Positions 1 to 12,200 of a stretch of DNA of 64,000 nucleotides are shown in pieces; the stretch's first letter is position 1, and each line of letters opens with the position of its first letter. The notes beneath the pieces were generated by a model. That model ran no database searches, was not told the origin of the DNA, and worked only from the letters and a program-made list of their open reading frames with translations. The DNA lies in assembly GCF_947507565.1 (NCBI RefSeq), contig NC_089189.1, forward strand, positions 1,364,001 through 1,428,000. Direction: 5' to 3'. The translations under genes and the position numbers were made by a program. Origin of the DNA: Oscarella lobularis (taxonomy: Eukaryota; Porifera; Homoscleromorpha; Homosclerophorida; Oscarellidae).

Positions 1-3000
1 CCGCTTTGAGTCACGGAAGATGACGTGTCTACAGAAAAGTGAGCACCAGGTAAAATTGTGATTGATGATCCGTCATACTGCGCAATATTCCCAAATCCAC
101 GCCATGTGGCTTCTTTAGCAATTGTCAGATTGAGGTACTGCATCCTTTTCAAACCGGTGCTAGCAATTCTCAATCTTCCAGCAACTTCCAGTCTCGTCTA
201 TAGAAAAACGCAACAAAGTCATTTCGTTGGCAACCTGTTGACACCCACCCATTTACCTGGCCGAATACATCCCCCTTAATCCACCCACCGATCCATTGGA
301 AATGATCGGTGACTGTTCCTCCGTTAGCTGCCGTAAACTGACTGTTACCGGATACAGTTAATTCGTCAACGTAGACCTTTCTTTGGGATACAAAGGAACT
401 CGTGCCGTTGACGGTAAGCTGATGAATGAAAACTGGATCTGCTTTGTCAGTGTCAGCTATTTCTAGCGCTCCACCGGCAATTTCTAATAAAGTCAAATTG
501 CTGTTTGTGCGGATCGTTGACGTTCCTGCGAAAACGCGAATAGTTTCCATATTGATATTGAACAGTTGTATTCCAGAGGAAGAGGAGGAAGAGGAGAAAT
601 CTGACAACAGGAGCTCCCCCTTTCCGGACAGTCGAGTCGATTCAGACATCACAAGAGAGGCTTGTATTGTAAGGAAACTGTTTAGGCCAACGGCAACGTC
701 ACCGTCTAACGTTGACCCTTCTCCTTTCAGCGAAAGATTGCTGTTTAGCAGAGTCAGTGATCCATACACGTGAAGGGACGGTTCAACTATGAACGTTTCC
801 GCCATGACGTTTATATCACCTTGACCGATAAACGCCGTTGACTGGTCAGACGAGGAGAAGGTCACAACTCCTGTGACGTTTGCCTTTGCTCCCGCTGCTA
901 ATTCAAGTACGGCGGCTTTGGAAAATGCGAGGTTCATGCCGTATCCCTGCACTCGAGCGAGATTCCGTACGACGAGATGAACATTCATCAACGATTTTGT
1001 TTCTTGGGTGTAGACGTTTAACGTGTCTGCGTTAATCTGACGACCACTCAGAGTGCCGCCGGTCCAGATGAATTCTTTCTGTACCGTCATACTTGCTGCT
1101 ATCAACTTCCCGGATGTAACTTGCATGCTTTCGACGTTCGCCGTGCCGTCTACACTCAGCGTGCCTCCGCTGACTTTCAATGATTGGACAGTTAGTGACA
1201 AATCTGAATCGAGCGTGCAGACACCCGAGATTACGGTGAGATCGGTCAGCGTAAGTACATCGTCTCTTGAGACAATGTGAGCTGATCCCCCATGGACTTC
1301 AAGGCGTGGCACAAGGACGTTGTAAAGCTCAACGCGTGATGCTGATGACGCGACCGTTCCGTTTCCAACTATACGACTTAGACGATTTCCGCGAGCGGAC
1401 GTTCCGTCGAGTGTCAGCCTGTTTTCGCCAGCGATCTCGTAACTGCCTTCCGAACTAACGGTACCGCGAAGGTCCAAACTTGATTTGACCTCTGATTGGA
1501 GAACTACGCGACCGTAGTTGTTAAATTCGCTCACGGATATGACCGTTTCCCCCGTGTAATGCATTGCAGTCTGCACAAGCCCCCAGTTGTCTAATACGGA
1601 GTGGCTTGTCGCTCCGGTGATCTTGCAGCCGACGGCGGCAAACGTCACGACGCCGCTTTGGGTGATAGTGAGACGCGTGTCGGCGCCAAGCACTAACGAC
1701 GATGTCGTTCGAAAGACAGCTGCGCTGTTGACAACTGCCGTTGAAACGTAAAGATAGACGGACGTTTCACCGGCGTCAGATTGTGAAATTTCAACGGAGC
1801 CGCTCGCTCGGATTGTTCCAGGCCCGTTGACCGTGCCAGCGTTCCACCGCCACTGGTCGGTCACAACGACTGAAGCAGACACGATCATTTGACCGGAGTT
1901 ACTCCTTGACGGTGAACTCATAAAAAGGGATTTGGTCTTGATGTCGACTGTTGTGGAAATCACTCCATTCCCGTTTATGGACAGTAAGTCTGTTGATAGA
2001 GAAGTTGCATCTGAATCAGTGTTCTCAAGTTTAACCGTTCCTCCCGTCACTTCAATGCTTTTGATGTTCTCTACCGCACCGCTGGCGGAGAAATTGAACG
2101 AAATGACTCCTCCGTTGCTAATAACTCTAGCGATCGTAAACGATTGGGCGGCTAGCGACGTCGCACCGGATGCGGTTTCCAACGTTCCGTCAATTTGAAT
2201 CGCAGCTTCTGGAAAATATGAATGAGTTCCCGACATCAATGTTAAACGCGAATGTCGATCGACGTAAACGCTTCCGGAACTTTTCGACGACGTGAGACGA
2301 AGCCGAGCGCCCGATACGACGTTGACGTTACCGTCGTTAATGAAGTTCGTCGCTACGTAGCAGCCGTGGCTGGAGGAGTTTTGACACTCGAAGACGCCGT
2401 CGTTTCGCACGAACGTGCCGTCGCCTCCAGTCACGGATGTGCTCGTCATCGTAGCCGTCGCTCCGCTGGAAATGACGATCGAGGCGCCGAGTTCGAGTTT
2501 AACGTTTGTTATTTGCTGGGGTCTTGATGTGACACTGAGTTCTTTACTGACTCTCAATTCGACATTGCTGAGGGCAAAGGTGCGCATTGCCACAGCTCTG
2601 TGAACGAAGACTGTTCTTTTACCACGGATACCATTGAGACGCCCGCCGAAATCAACGTCACCAGTAATGTCAACGTCGCTGTGAAAACGGAGCTCTCCAT
2701 TGTCGGCCACTTGTAGCGGTCCTCCGATTGTGCAAGGTCCGGTGACTGTCAAACGGCCACGAATCTGTAGCGCTATGACGGAATTTTCAGCGATGTCGAC
2801 TACGTAGAGACTAGCAACAGCTACGTCTCCTGAACCGACAACGATCGTGTAGTTGCCGGGATCGTCAATAACGACGTCGTCTACCGCAGCGGGAAGGCGT
2901 CCGAGACTCCATTTTCTAGCATTTTGCCAACTGTTCTCCCCCAATCCGTCGGCTATCCACTCGATCGTCGCGGCGCCGAGTAAGGCTACGCGAACTGTCA

Positions 3001-3031
3001 GGAGTAGGCAAAGTCCGATGTGTGGACGCAT
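1..3031 (-). CDS. Giant secreted beta-helix protein, unit A (5' part)
   Basis: Two exons are visible: 3031-257 (925 codons) and 197-1, which continues off the left edge. The intron (256-198, 59 bp) has a CAG/GTAAAT donor, an ATAG acceptor and phase 0, exactly as in units B and C. I chose the ATG at 3031 because it begins a hydrophobic signal peptide (residues 1 to about 24, ending before TIEWIADG) that aligns with the starts of the other two copies; the reading frame is open upstream only through a GTG. After the signal peptide comes a cap with a W-S-L-G-R-L-P-x-x-x-D-D-V-V-I pattern, then hundreds of residues of short hydrophobic/polar strand repeats rich in G, N, S, T and V, typical of a parallel beta-solenoid. 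Recurrent W-x-G-G-x-h-x-G motifs punctuate it. A poly-Ser run lies near 575-600. No enzyme active site is recognisable. An extracellular structural or adhesive role is inference. Confidence 0.85.
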
Positions 3032-3250
3032 CGTAGCGTTCACTGCACGCACTTGTTATCTACTGCACGAAAAGTTACGTCACTGCGGCTTTTCAATACT
3101 TGCGATAAGGTCCAGGAAGTAAGCTATTCATAATTTTAACTTGCTACACACCTACTCTGGTAATTTTTTTCTTAAAACCGGAAGAGGCACTGATCATTTT
3201 GACTCCGATGAGCTGTACGCATATCCGGTCATTGAGATCCTGGCATTGAG
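3032..3250. promoter_or_regulatory. Bidirectional promoter region, unit A
   Basis: 219 bp separate the divergent start codons of the beta-helix gene (ATG at 3031, minus) and teneurin A (ATG at 3251, plus). Both 5' leaders and both core promoters must fit here unless a non-coding 5' exon lies elsewhere. I see no clear TATA box. The same head-to-head layout recurs at 29966-30161 and 54840-55330, which supports a shared control region. Co-regulation is inferred from spacing alone. Confidence 0.5.
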
Positions 3251-6200
3251 ATGAGTGCCATGGAGATGAGCGAATTCACTCGCTGCTCCGAAAGTTTAAC
3301 GTCTGACACGCAGAAAGGCGCACTTGATGAAGCAACTTACTCTGACACGCAGAAAGGCGCACTTGATGAAGCAACTTCTGACACGCAGAAAGGCGCACTT
3401 GATGAAGCAACTTACTCTGGCACGCAGAAAGGCGCACTTGATGAAGCAACTTACAAAAGCGTGCAAGGCAACGACGGACAAAACCGGACTGGTAACAGGA
3501 GGTGGCAAATCGTCGCTGCTGTAGCGGTTGTCGTCTTTGGACTTCTTGTAGCCGTCATTGTTCTAGCAGGTAAGCACAGCGGAACGGATTCACAGCCACT
3601 AAGCGTGAGCTGTTTGCTTTACCTAGAAGTATAGAAGTATAGAGAGGTTTTGAAGTATCGAGTACCAGTGGAGGGACGGGGCCGGGACGGGGGACGGGAG
3701 GACTAGAGGGGGGACGGACGGTGACCCGGCCTTGATCAGGTGTGGTGTTTTGCTTTCAATTGTTAGTGAAAGCGACGTACGCGACCGAACCACGAGCTGA
3801 TAAAGGTGCCTGCAGGGAGAGCTGATGAATAGACGCGTAGATATAGACCCACACGTACACTTCTGGCTAACACGGAACTAGATAACCGTATTGTTTTCTC
3901 CGAAATCTGATGTCAAACGAATGCGTAGTTAGTTTCGAGCGTTGAAGTTAATTGGCTGAGGTCATTTTCTGCGCTCTTAAATTTTTTTATTTTAGCGTCG
4001 TCGGGCTCACGCGATGCTACGCCTACAGTGAAAAATTCTGACAGCCCAACGTCTGGCACGACAGCTTTGCCTGAAAGTCCAACAGCTGCAGCATGCAGCC
4101 AAGCTACTGAGAGTCCGGGACCAACAGCGATGCTGCAATCGACTGTGCCCGGGACTGCTCCTTTGACTAATCAGGCGACTACCGAGTATCCCCCAACACC
4201 TACCACCAATCCTCCGGTAATAGTGAACGTGACGGCAAACAGTCATTTCTTCAACATATCTGCTGTTCCGCTCGTAATGACGTCTATGGAGAGCCGACTG
4301 GCTCAAATGGTGTCGATGACAATAGAAATTAAAGTGAATTCTGTCGGTGAAGTAGATTTGGCTGTTTACGGTCGAAAAAACTATATTCCGACCCACACTC
4401 GCTACGACTTCACCCGAGTTCTCGTGTTCAGGTGAGGGAATGTTGCAGGTAAAGTCTCAGATGGCGCTACTTCCTCTGCCTAATTTTGCTAGGAGGAGGA
4501 GCGCAGTGCAGACGCTTCAGGTCTCTGAAGTTCTTTCTTCCGGGTTGTGGTACTTTTCTTTGTTCAACGGAGGTCTGAACACTGTAGAAGCAGCGCTGCG
4601 ACTGACGACGTCTCCGCCGCCATTACCGTGTCCAAACTATTGTTCTAAAAATGGAATCTGTTTCAATGGGACGTGCGTGTGTTTACCACCTTGGAGAGAG
4701 GCCGATTGTTCAAAATGTTTGAAATCAACGGGTTAGGGGTAAGTTGTAATTGAACGTATTTTTTTCTTTCTAGTTGATTGTGGTTTGTCCGGAGACTGTG
4801 GGGATAACGGAAAATGCGACAATGGCGTATGTGTTTGTAATGAGGGATGGAAAGGAGTTGACTGCAGCAAAAGTATAGACTCGTGATGTTTAACTTTTGA
4901 CCACCGATAACTCGGCTTTCTAGTTGACTGTGTACCAGCTGATTGCAATGGCCACGGTCAATGTTTCGACGGCACGTGCAAGTGCTTTGATCAGTGGAAG
5001 GGCCTAGCTTGTGAAAAAGGCAAGAGTTTTTTACTTACTGCAATCCATACCAGTATAGTTGCTTTACGGAGTTTAATTAATTAATTGTTTAAGAGAGAAG
5101 ACGGTGCCCCTATAATTGCTCCAATCACGGTGTCTGTAACGACGAAGTGGGAATTTGTTTGTGCGACGCGATGTTCACGGGAGTTGGCTGTAGTGTAGGT
5201 AAAGATAGCGTCTGTTCGCGACATTTTATATAGGTTCCTTACCTGTAAGTTTTAGCGCTTTGCGTCGACGATTGCAATAGAAATGGAAACTGCATAAACG
5301 GAAGTTGTAGTTGCTATTCTCCGTGGAAGGGACTTGCTTGTGACACTCGTGAGACCGCTATTATGAACTCGTCATACTGTTTTACGTCTTTTCCTCGTAG
5401 TTGCTTGCTCCGCAAAATGTGATTTTCACGGCGTGTGCGACAACGGAACTTGTGTTTGCGACAAAGGATGGAAGGGACGGAATTGTGATATTGGTTAGTT
5501 TTCCTGTCACTGCTTCTCTCTGCCTTATTCAATTTGCGAGCCTTTGTTTCAGACGCTTGTCCAAAGAGCTGTCATCAGACCGGTTTGTGCAAGAAGAATG
5601 ACGAAGGGGAGTGGCACTGTGCTTGCGTACCAGGTTTCAGAGGCGAAAGTTGCAATATAGGTACATCTTCCTCCTCTCTTTTTGCAGCCAGCATACAAAA
5701 CGTGCATGAATTTAGGCATTGAAAACATTTGCAACGACGGGATGGACAATGATGCCGGTTTTCACAGTTAGATCAGAGCGCTTTTTTAACGAAACATTCT
5801 AGATTTACTCACCGATTGCGACGATCCCGACTGCTGCAACTCATCGGCGTGCATCGACGATGAGGCGTGCTTGGCAGCACCGGATCCTGTTAATCTGGTG
5901 GCCAACGAGACGTTCAATACCACCGTTTCCTTTTACGAAACAATTCGATTTCTGTTTGATTCCGGTCTGCAATGGAACGTCGACGTAGCTGGGATCGACG
6001 AAGCGTAGGTTTTCCTTACCGTTTTTTTTCTGACTGAAGTCATTAGATAATGTTGTAGGCGGGTCGGCGTCGTCAAAGGAAGAGTTACTACTCGTGATGC
6101 AACTCCTCTGACTGGCGTCACTGTTGCCGTGCTGAATGAACCGGCTTTCGGTAAAACATTGACTAGAGCAGACGGCTCCTACGACATAGCTGTGAACGGC

Positions 6201-9200
6201 GGTGGCTCACTGACAATCACCTTCAACAAGAACAACTTTATCAGCTCACAGAGATCGATTGCGGTGCCTGTCAACGATTACGTGAGAGCTGATGGCGTCG
6301 CTCTCATTCCTCTTGATGCGAAGGTTTCTTCTTTCTTTTGTTCGTTGGTTTTCTTTTTTTTTCTTTACTATTTTCTAGGCAACAGAGATTGATTTAGAAA
6401 GTTTAGGCGATGACATCAAAGTGGCAGCAGGTAGTCGCGTTGAAGATGAGTCGGGATCTCGGCAAGGAGTGCTCATGTTTCCTCCTAACACACAGGCGAC
6501 GATTGTGCCAACAAACGGAACGGCGGACAATACGGTAGCATTTTTGACGAAATTGCTTTTAAAGTTATTTTTTGTTTTTTTTTCGCAAGACTGTTGCAAA
6601 GCCCGTGATTCGAGTCACGGAATACACCGTCGGCAGTGGAGGACGCAACGCTATGCCAGCGGAGTTGCCTCCGTATTCCGGCTACACATACGCGGTGGAA
6701 ATGAGTTTAGATCAGGCCTCTGTAAACGGATCGACAGAGGTTGTTTTCAATCAGACGCTTGCCTATTACGTGGAAAATTATCTGGGTTTTCCGGTCGGAA
6801 GTGCCGTGCCTATAGGGTTCTACAACCGAACTCTGGGCGAATGGGTAGCTTCCAAAAATGGACGCGTCATCTTGGTGCTGAACGTTACCACGTCGACGGA
6901 CGGCAAACGGCTGGCGGTATTGGATGTTAGCGGGAACGGAGCACCAGCGACATCACAGGCAAACTATTAATTGTCGGGTAGTACAGAAGTCGATTGGCAT
7001 CTTTATCTCTTTATAGGAACTGGAATCGCTCGGAATTCTTGAGAAGGAGTTGCTGGAACTTGGGTTGCGATATGACGCTAATCAGAGCCTCTGGCGCGTT
7101 CCCATTCGTCACTTTACACCGTGGGATTGCAATTGGCCGTACGGGCCTCCTGAGGACGGTTGCACGCCCTATCAGTGCAATCCAAAAATCGAGAATCCGA
7201 GTCCACCGAAGGACCCGACTGATCCGTGTCAGTCCGAGGTATCTAATGTCAAGGCTAGCAAACATTTTCTGTTCTTTGAATTGACGCTACACGTTTTAAC
7301 GTAGGGTTCAATTATCATTCCGCAAACTCAAGCGCTTGGAGAAGAGCTCAGCATTGCTGGATCGTCTATGAGTCTGTTTTACTTCAGCGATCGAGTTCTT
7401 GGGTACAGGCCTGTTCTCAACATACCTCTGACGGCTTCCACCGTACCGGCCTCGCTCAAAACCGTGCACCTTCGCGTTGAAATTAGAGGAAAGACATTCG
7501 AAGAGAAGTTTCTACCGTCACCCAATCTGCAGCATCGCTTCGTGTGGGACAGGAAAGACAGCTACGGAAGAACGGTTGTTGGTCAAGTGACTGCATTTAG
7601 TAAGCAATATTTTCTTGTTACTCTTCTCAATCTTCTCAGTGTCTTTTGGTTATTAGTTAGTATTGGCTTTGAGTACGGTTTGGTCTATTATCCGGTGTCT
7701 TCGAATTTTCGATCAAGTTTTAATCGTTTTTCACAAGCGACCGTTTCCAGGGCAGGGAGTCGTCAAGGAGCTTCTATTTTAAGGCCTGTGAGTCGTGAAA
7801 GCGAGACGGCCGTTTTTTGGGAAAAGCGGTCTTCTGTCATTGGCAACTCATTTGGACCCGTGGAAGTTGCCGGCTTGGGTGGCTGGACAATAAGCGCTCA
7901 TCACGCTTACGATCCCGCATCTGGCGTTCTGCACAGAGGAGACGGAAAGCGAACACAGTTCAAGGACAGGTCGCAGGTTTGAATCGTAGAATACGCTATT
8001 TTCACTTTTTTTTATTCACGGTTCAGGTGATCGAAACACCGGTGGGAAACGGCGCCAAGAGGCGAAAAGGCTGTATTGAATGTCTTTCTTCATCCCTACC
8101 TGGTACATATATTGCCACATCTACGTTCTTACGTACTCTCACGTCGTCTCTAAGCAGCATCGTCCTCTTTACTTTCTCCCGTTTGCATGGCTGTTGGTGC
8201 CGACGGCAGTCTGTTCATCGGTGACTACGAGTTGATTCGAAGAGTTTATCCTGGAGGAAACATGACGACGGTCGTCGATTACAGGTTAGCAGAGAGAAGT
8301 TGTAGAGGCTCACGGTTCACTTGCTTTTTCGAAGTGCGTCTCCGCCCGAGTTTTCGTATTACATTGCAGTCAGTCCGGTGGACGGCGACTTGTTCATTTC
8401 CTACGCAAAAACGCAACAAATCTATAGAATAAAGGCGTCGCTGTTGTCGCCTGACCGGTCTCCTATAACCCTCGACGATATAGGCAAAATTCCCGGTACA
8501 TAATTCTCTGCTTCTTGTAGTCTTGTACATTATTTACGTTCTGTAAGGGGCAACGGTGTTTGCTGGAACAGGAGAAAAATGTCACGGCTGGGACGATAGT
8601 TGCGGCGACGACGATCTTGCAATAAATGCTCGCCTCTCTTTCCCAAAGGGAATTTCGATCGGATCTCGAAGTGACGTTTACTTTGCCGACGGGAAGGCGA
8701 GTTTTGCACCCGTCTTTATCAATAAAACGTCAAGAATTATTCGTTTTGGCAGGTTATACGGCAGGTTGGCGTCGACGGCGTAATAAGCACTTTTGCCGGT
8801 TCTCGTTTTCCACGCGGCTGCTCGCCGCCTGGTTGCACGATCGACCAAATCGGAAATGACAACGTAGATCTCGATCGCGCCTACTTTGGCTGGCCAACTG
8901 ACGTTGTAGTGCATCGCGACGACGAGTCTATCTACTTCATCGACGGCGACGATGTTTATCACGTCGCTCGCGAAGGCCGGGTGCGAGTCGTTGCCGGCAA
9001 CGCTCCGCACGTTCCGCCCGAGTTGGAATTAGATGAGAACAACGGAGAAAGGATCAATCAATTCGCTCCTCGTCGCGCTATGTCGGTTGACTTCAACAGA
9101 CTTCAAGGATTAGCCGTTTGGCGCGACGGTTCGGTGTATTTTGCAGACACGGACTATCGGCGCATCAATCGCGTTTTATTGCTCAATCAAGACGGTCTTG

Positions 9201-12200
9201 TTAGTCGCATCGCCGGTGTTGATTCTGATTGCGACTGTCGGTATTGCTCGTGCTTTGCCGGCGACGGCCAGTCCCCAATTTCATCGAAGTTCTCTTTTCC
9301 GTCGGCTGTCTCTCTATCGCCTGACGGCAGTCGACTCTACGTTGCTGATCAGGGAAACGCTCGCGTAAGGATGGCCCGGGTTTCGTTGCCGTCAGTATCG
9401 ACCGGCGGTAACTATGTCATTCCGTCTGACGACGGCCACCTCGCCTACGTGTTTGACTTTACCGGTCGGCACGTATCGACGGCGCTTGCCTCGTCCGGTG
9501 AAGTCATACAGACGTTTGAATACGAGGACTTCCACACGCGGAGCGGACGTCGGGGACTGCTCACTGCAATTCGCGATCCTTACAATAACTCGCTCGTCGT
9601 TCAGCGCTCGTCAGACGGTCACGCTGTCGCACTGGAGTCAAGCTACGGCTATCGAACTACAATTGAAATGAACAGTGATGGTTATCTGAGTCGATTCGTA
9701 GATCCTACTGGAACAACTGTTCGCTTCTCTTATTATGACTTTGAGGGGCTACTGGCATCGACGACCGATCCGCGAAGTATGGTGCACACCTACAAATACG
9801 ACAAGTATGGTCGACTGATTGAAGACAGGGAGCCGGGTGGCGGCACGACATTTTTAAAAGCGGAAGCCGGCGACAATCGGGTCGACGTCCGATCGGCGAC
9901 GGGGCGCGGTTACAGCGTTGAATCGGTAATTGTTGGGTCCGAGGAGCGACAAATTGTTACCGAGTCAACTGGCTCGAAAACTGTATCTAAAAACGTGAAG
10001 GACGGATCGCAGTATTTTTGGTACGAGGACGGCTCAAAGACTGTTGTAGAGACAACGTCTCATCCGATATGGGGACAGCAGTTGCCGGTCGTCTCTAAGA
10101 TGACTTCGATTTTGCCTTCCGGCCTTACCAAAGAGTTTTCGTCCAGACGCTACGCAGATTTTGCAACAAAGAACGATCCACTCTCCGTGACCAGATTTGG
10201 TCATACAGTATCGGTAATATTCTTACCATTAGCCTTTGAATTATCCTATAAACTTTGTCTTAGAAAATGTAGTAATAGTTTTAATCTGTTACTTTGCTAC
10301 CTTATGTCTTTAGTTATCTGGAACTGATTTTATTCAAGTCGAGTACTTTCGATCAACGAGGACAAGAACGGTGAAGTTTCTAAAGGCCAATATGTAAGTT
10401 GTCCTGGAGGGGTGGCAGGCGATGCGAGTATTTGCAGTCTCTGGGGTTATAAATGCTCTTATTTTTCAGAGAACGGCGATCAATATATAACAGATTCGAT
10501 CAAGTAGTCGAGTTCATAACGACGGCTTCTGGTCTTTTTCCGACAAAGACAACGTACAATCGAAAAGGTCTCGTCAGCTCAAAGAGTCAGGGAAACTTGA
10601 CGCTGAAATTCAAATATATATCCTCCTTTGTACTAAGCACGCATTTTCTGTTTCTACTGCTTTTCCTTGACGTTGTTTGTACGACATGAATGGTCGAATT
10701 GTCGAGGACGTGCGAGAGGGAAGCACGGTGGCTACCTTTCTCTACAGACAAGGAGAAAATAGGGTACGTTAAACCGGCGTTGAAGAGAAATTTCGTTAAT
10801 TAAGTGACTCTATATTAATAATTACAGCCGAGTACGATGAGACTAGCAAGCGGAAAAAACTACACTTTTACCTACGATTCATTTAACGAGTTGGAAACGA
10901 TAACGATGCCTAGCGGATCGGTCCATCGCCTAATATCGACCGTTGCACTTGGAGAAACAACAGAAGCGTACGCTGCTCCTAATCAGAACTCGTCGTACGC
11001 TAACGTTTACGACGTTGACGGCGATCTAATTCTCCAACGCTATCCAAGCGGCAAGCGAGTCGTTCGGCAGCGAATGGATTTTGGCGGTCGAATAGCAGAG
11101 TCGTCTTTTGACAATTTTGTCGTCGACTACTTGTATAACGACAGGACAGATCGAGTGTCATCGATCGATCGGCATCGCACCACCGGAATTCATTCGGACG
11201 AAATAATTGATTCAGAACAAATTCTGCAACCCCTTGTTGCTCCCGGAACGGCGACGATATCGTTTCAGTATGACGGCAGCTTGGTTACTCGTCAAACGGT
11301 CAGAATGGCAAGCGACGATGGCGACGGTCTTTCTGCTTCGTTTTCGTACTCGTTTGATTCTTTGGTTCGCCTATCGTTACGAACACTAACGATAGACGAC
11401 AGCACGCAGTCGACGATAGCTTACCAATACGACATGGCTAATAGAGTGACTCGTGTTGGCGATATCGTTGTCGACTACAGCCAACCAGGCGTGCAATCGC
11501 TCATAGATTCTCGATTCCGATGCAAGACAACGTTGAATGGTTATGGAAAAATGAAGGAGCGCACCCTTACAGTGAACGGAAAGTTGGTTTATTCTATGAA
11601 ACTCGAATACGGAAGAAACCTGCGTATGCGTTCAAAGATGATGTCGTTTGGTGTCGGTGACCTTACGACGTACCAATACGAGTACGATGTCGACGGACAA
11701 TTGGTCGGCGTTCGAAAAGACGGCACGACGATGGAACGTTATCGATACGACGCGAACGGCAATAGAGTTTTGTGGACCGTCGATCGTTTTTCTTATTCGG
11801 CAACTTACAACGACGTCGATCAGCTTTCTGGTTTCAGCGGTGGAGATCATTACGACGTCGACGAGGACGGATTTTTGACGCGTAAACGGGACTTGAGCTA
11901 CAGCTACAGTTCGCAAGGAGAACTGACTTCGGTTGTCGATCTTCGCGCGGGACAAGTAGTTAGATCGTACACGTACGACGGGCTCAATCGACGCGTCTTG
12001 GAGACGTCGACGGCAACGGGCCGCGTTACGAGATATCTCTATGGCGATTTGTCAAACGATTTTCGCGTTACCCACGTTGTCAAGGCACCGGGAGAGCTTA
12101 TTTCGTTGCACTACGATTTGACCGGTCATCTCGTCGCCTTTGATCGCAGCGCTCAGCGATACTACGTCGCCGCCGATCAGGTAGGTACGCCGTGGGCGGT

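Noticed and set aside
2415-2603. Open plus-strand frames inside the beta-helix genes (many between 15500-29965 and 40390-54839)
   Set aside because: They are antisense frames of long minus-strand exons with biased codons. They show no conserved protein features, and their lengths are not kept between copies.
3296-3508. Minus-strand frame with repeated CFIKCAFLR
   Set aside because: It is the reverse of the cytoplasmic tandem repeat of teneurin A and is absent in the other copies.
8697-8760. A GT donor at GCGA/GTTTTG for the NHL intron
   Set aside because: It gives the wrong phase for the following VIRQVGVDG exon. Copy B has GC rather than GT at that point, whereas AAG/GC works in all three copies.
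10210-10350. Extension of the large NHL/YD exon of teneurin A beyond 10213
   Set aside because: The extra residues are hydrophobic intron translation. A GTAATA donor at 10214 matches the GTAAGA donors in copies B and C, and the next exon aligns at 10314.
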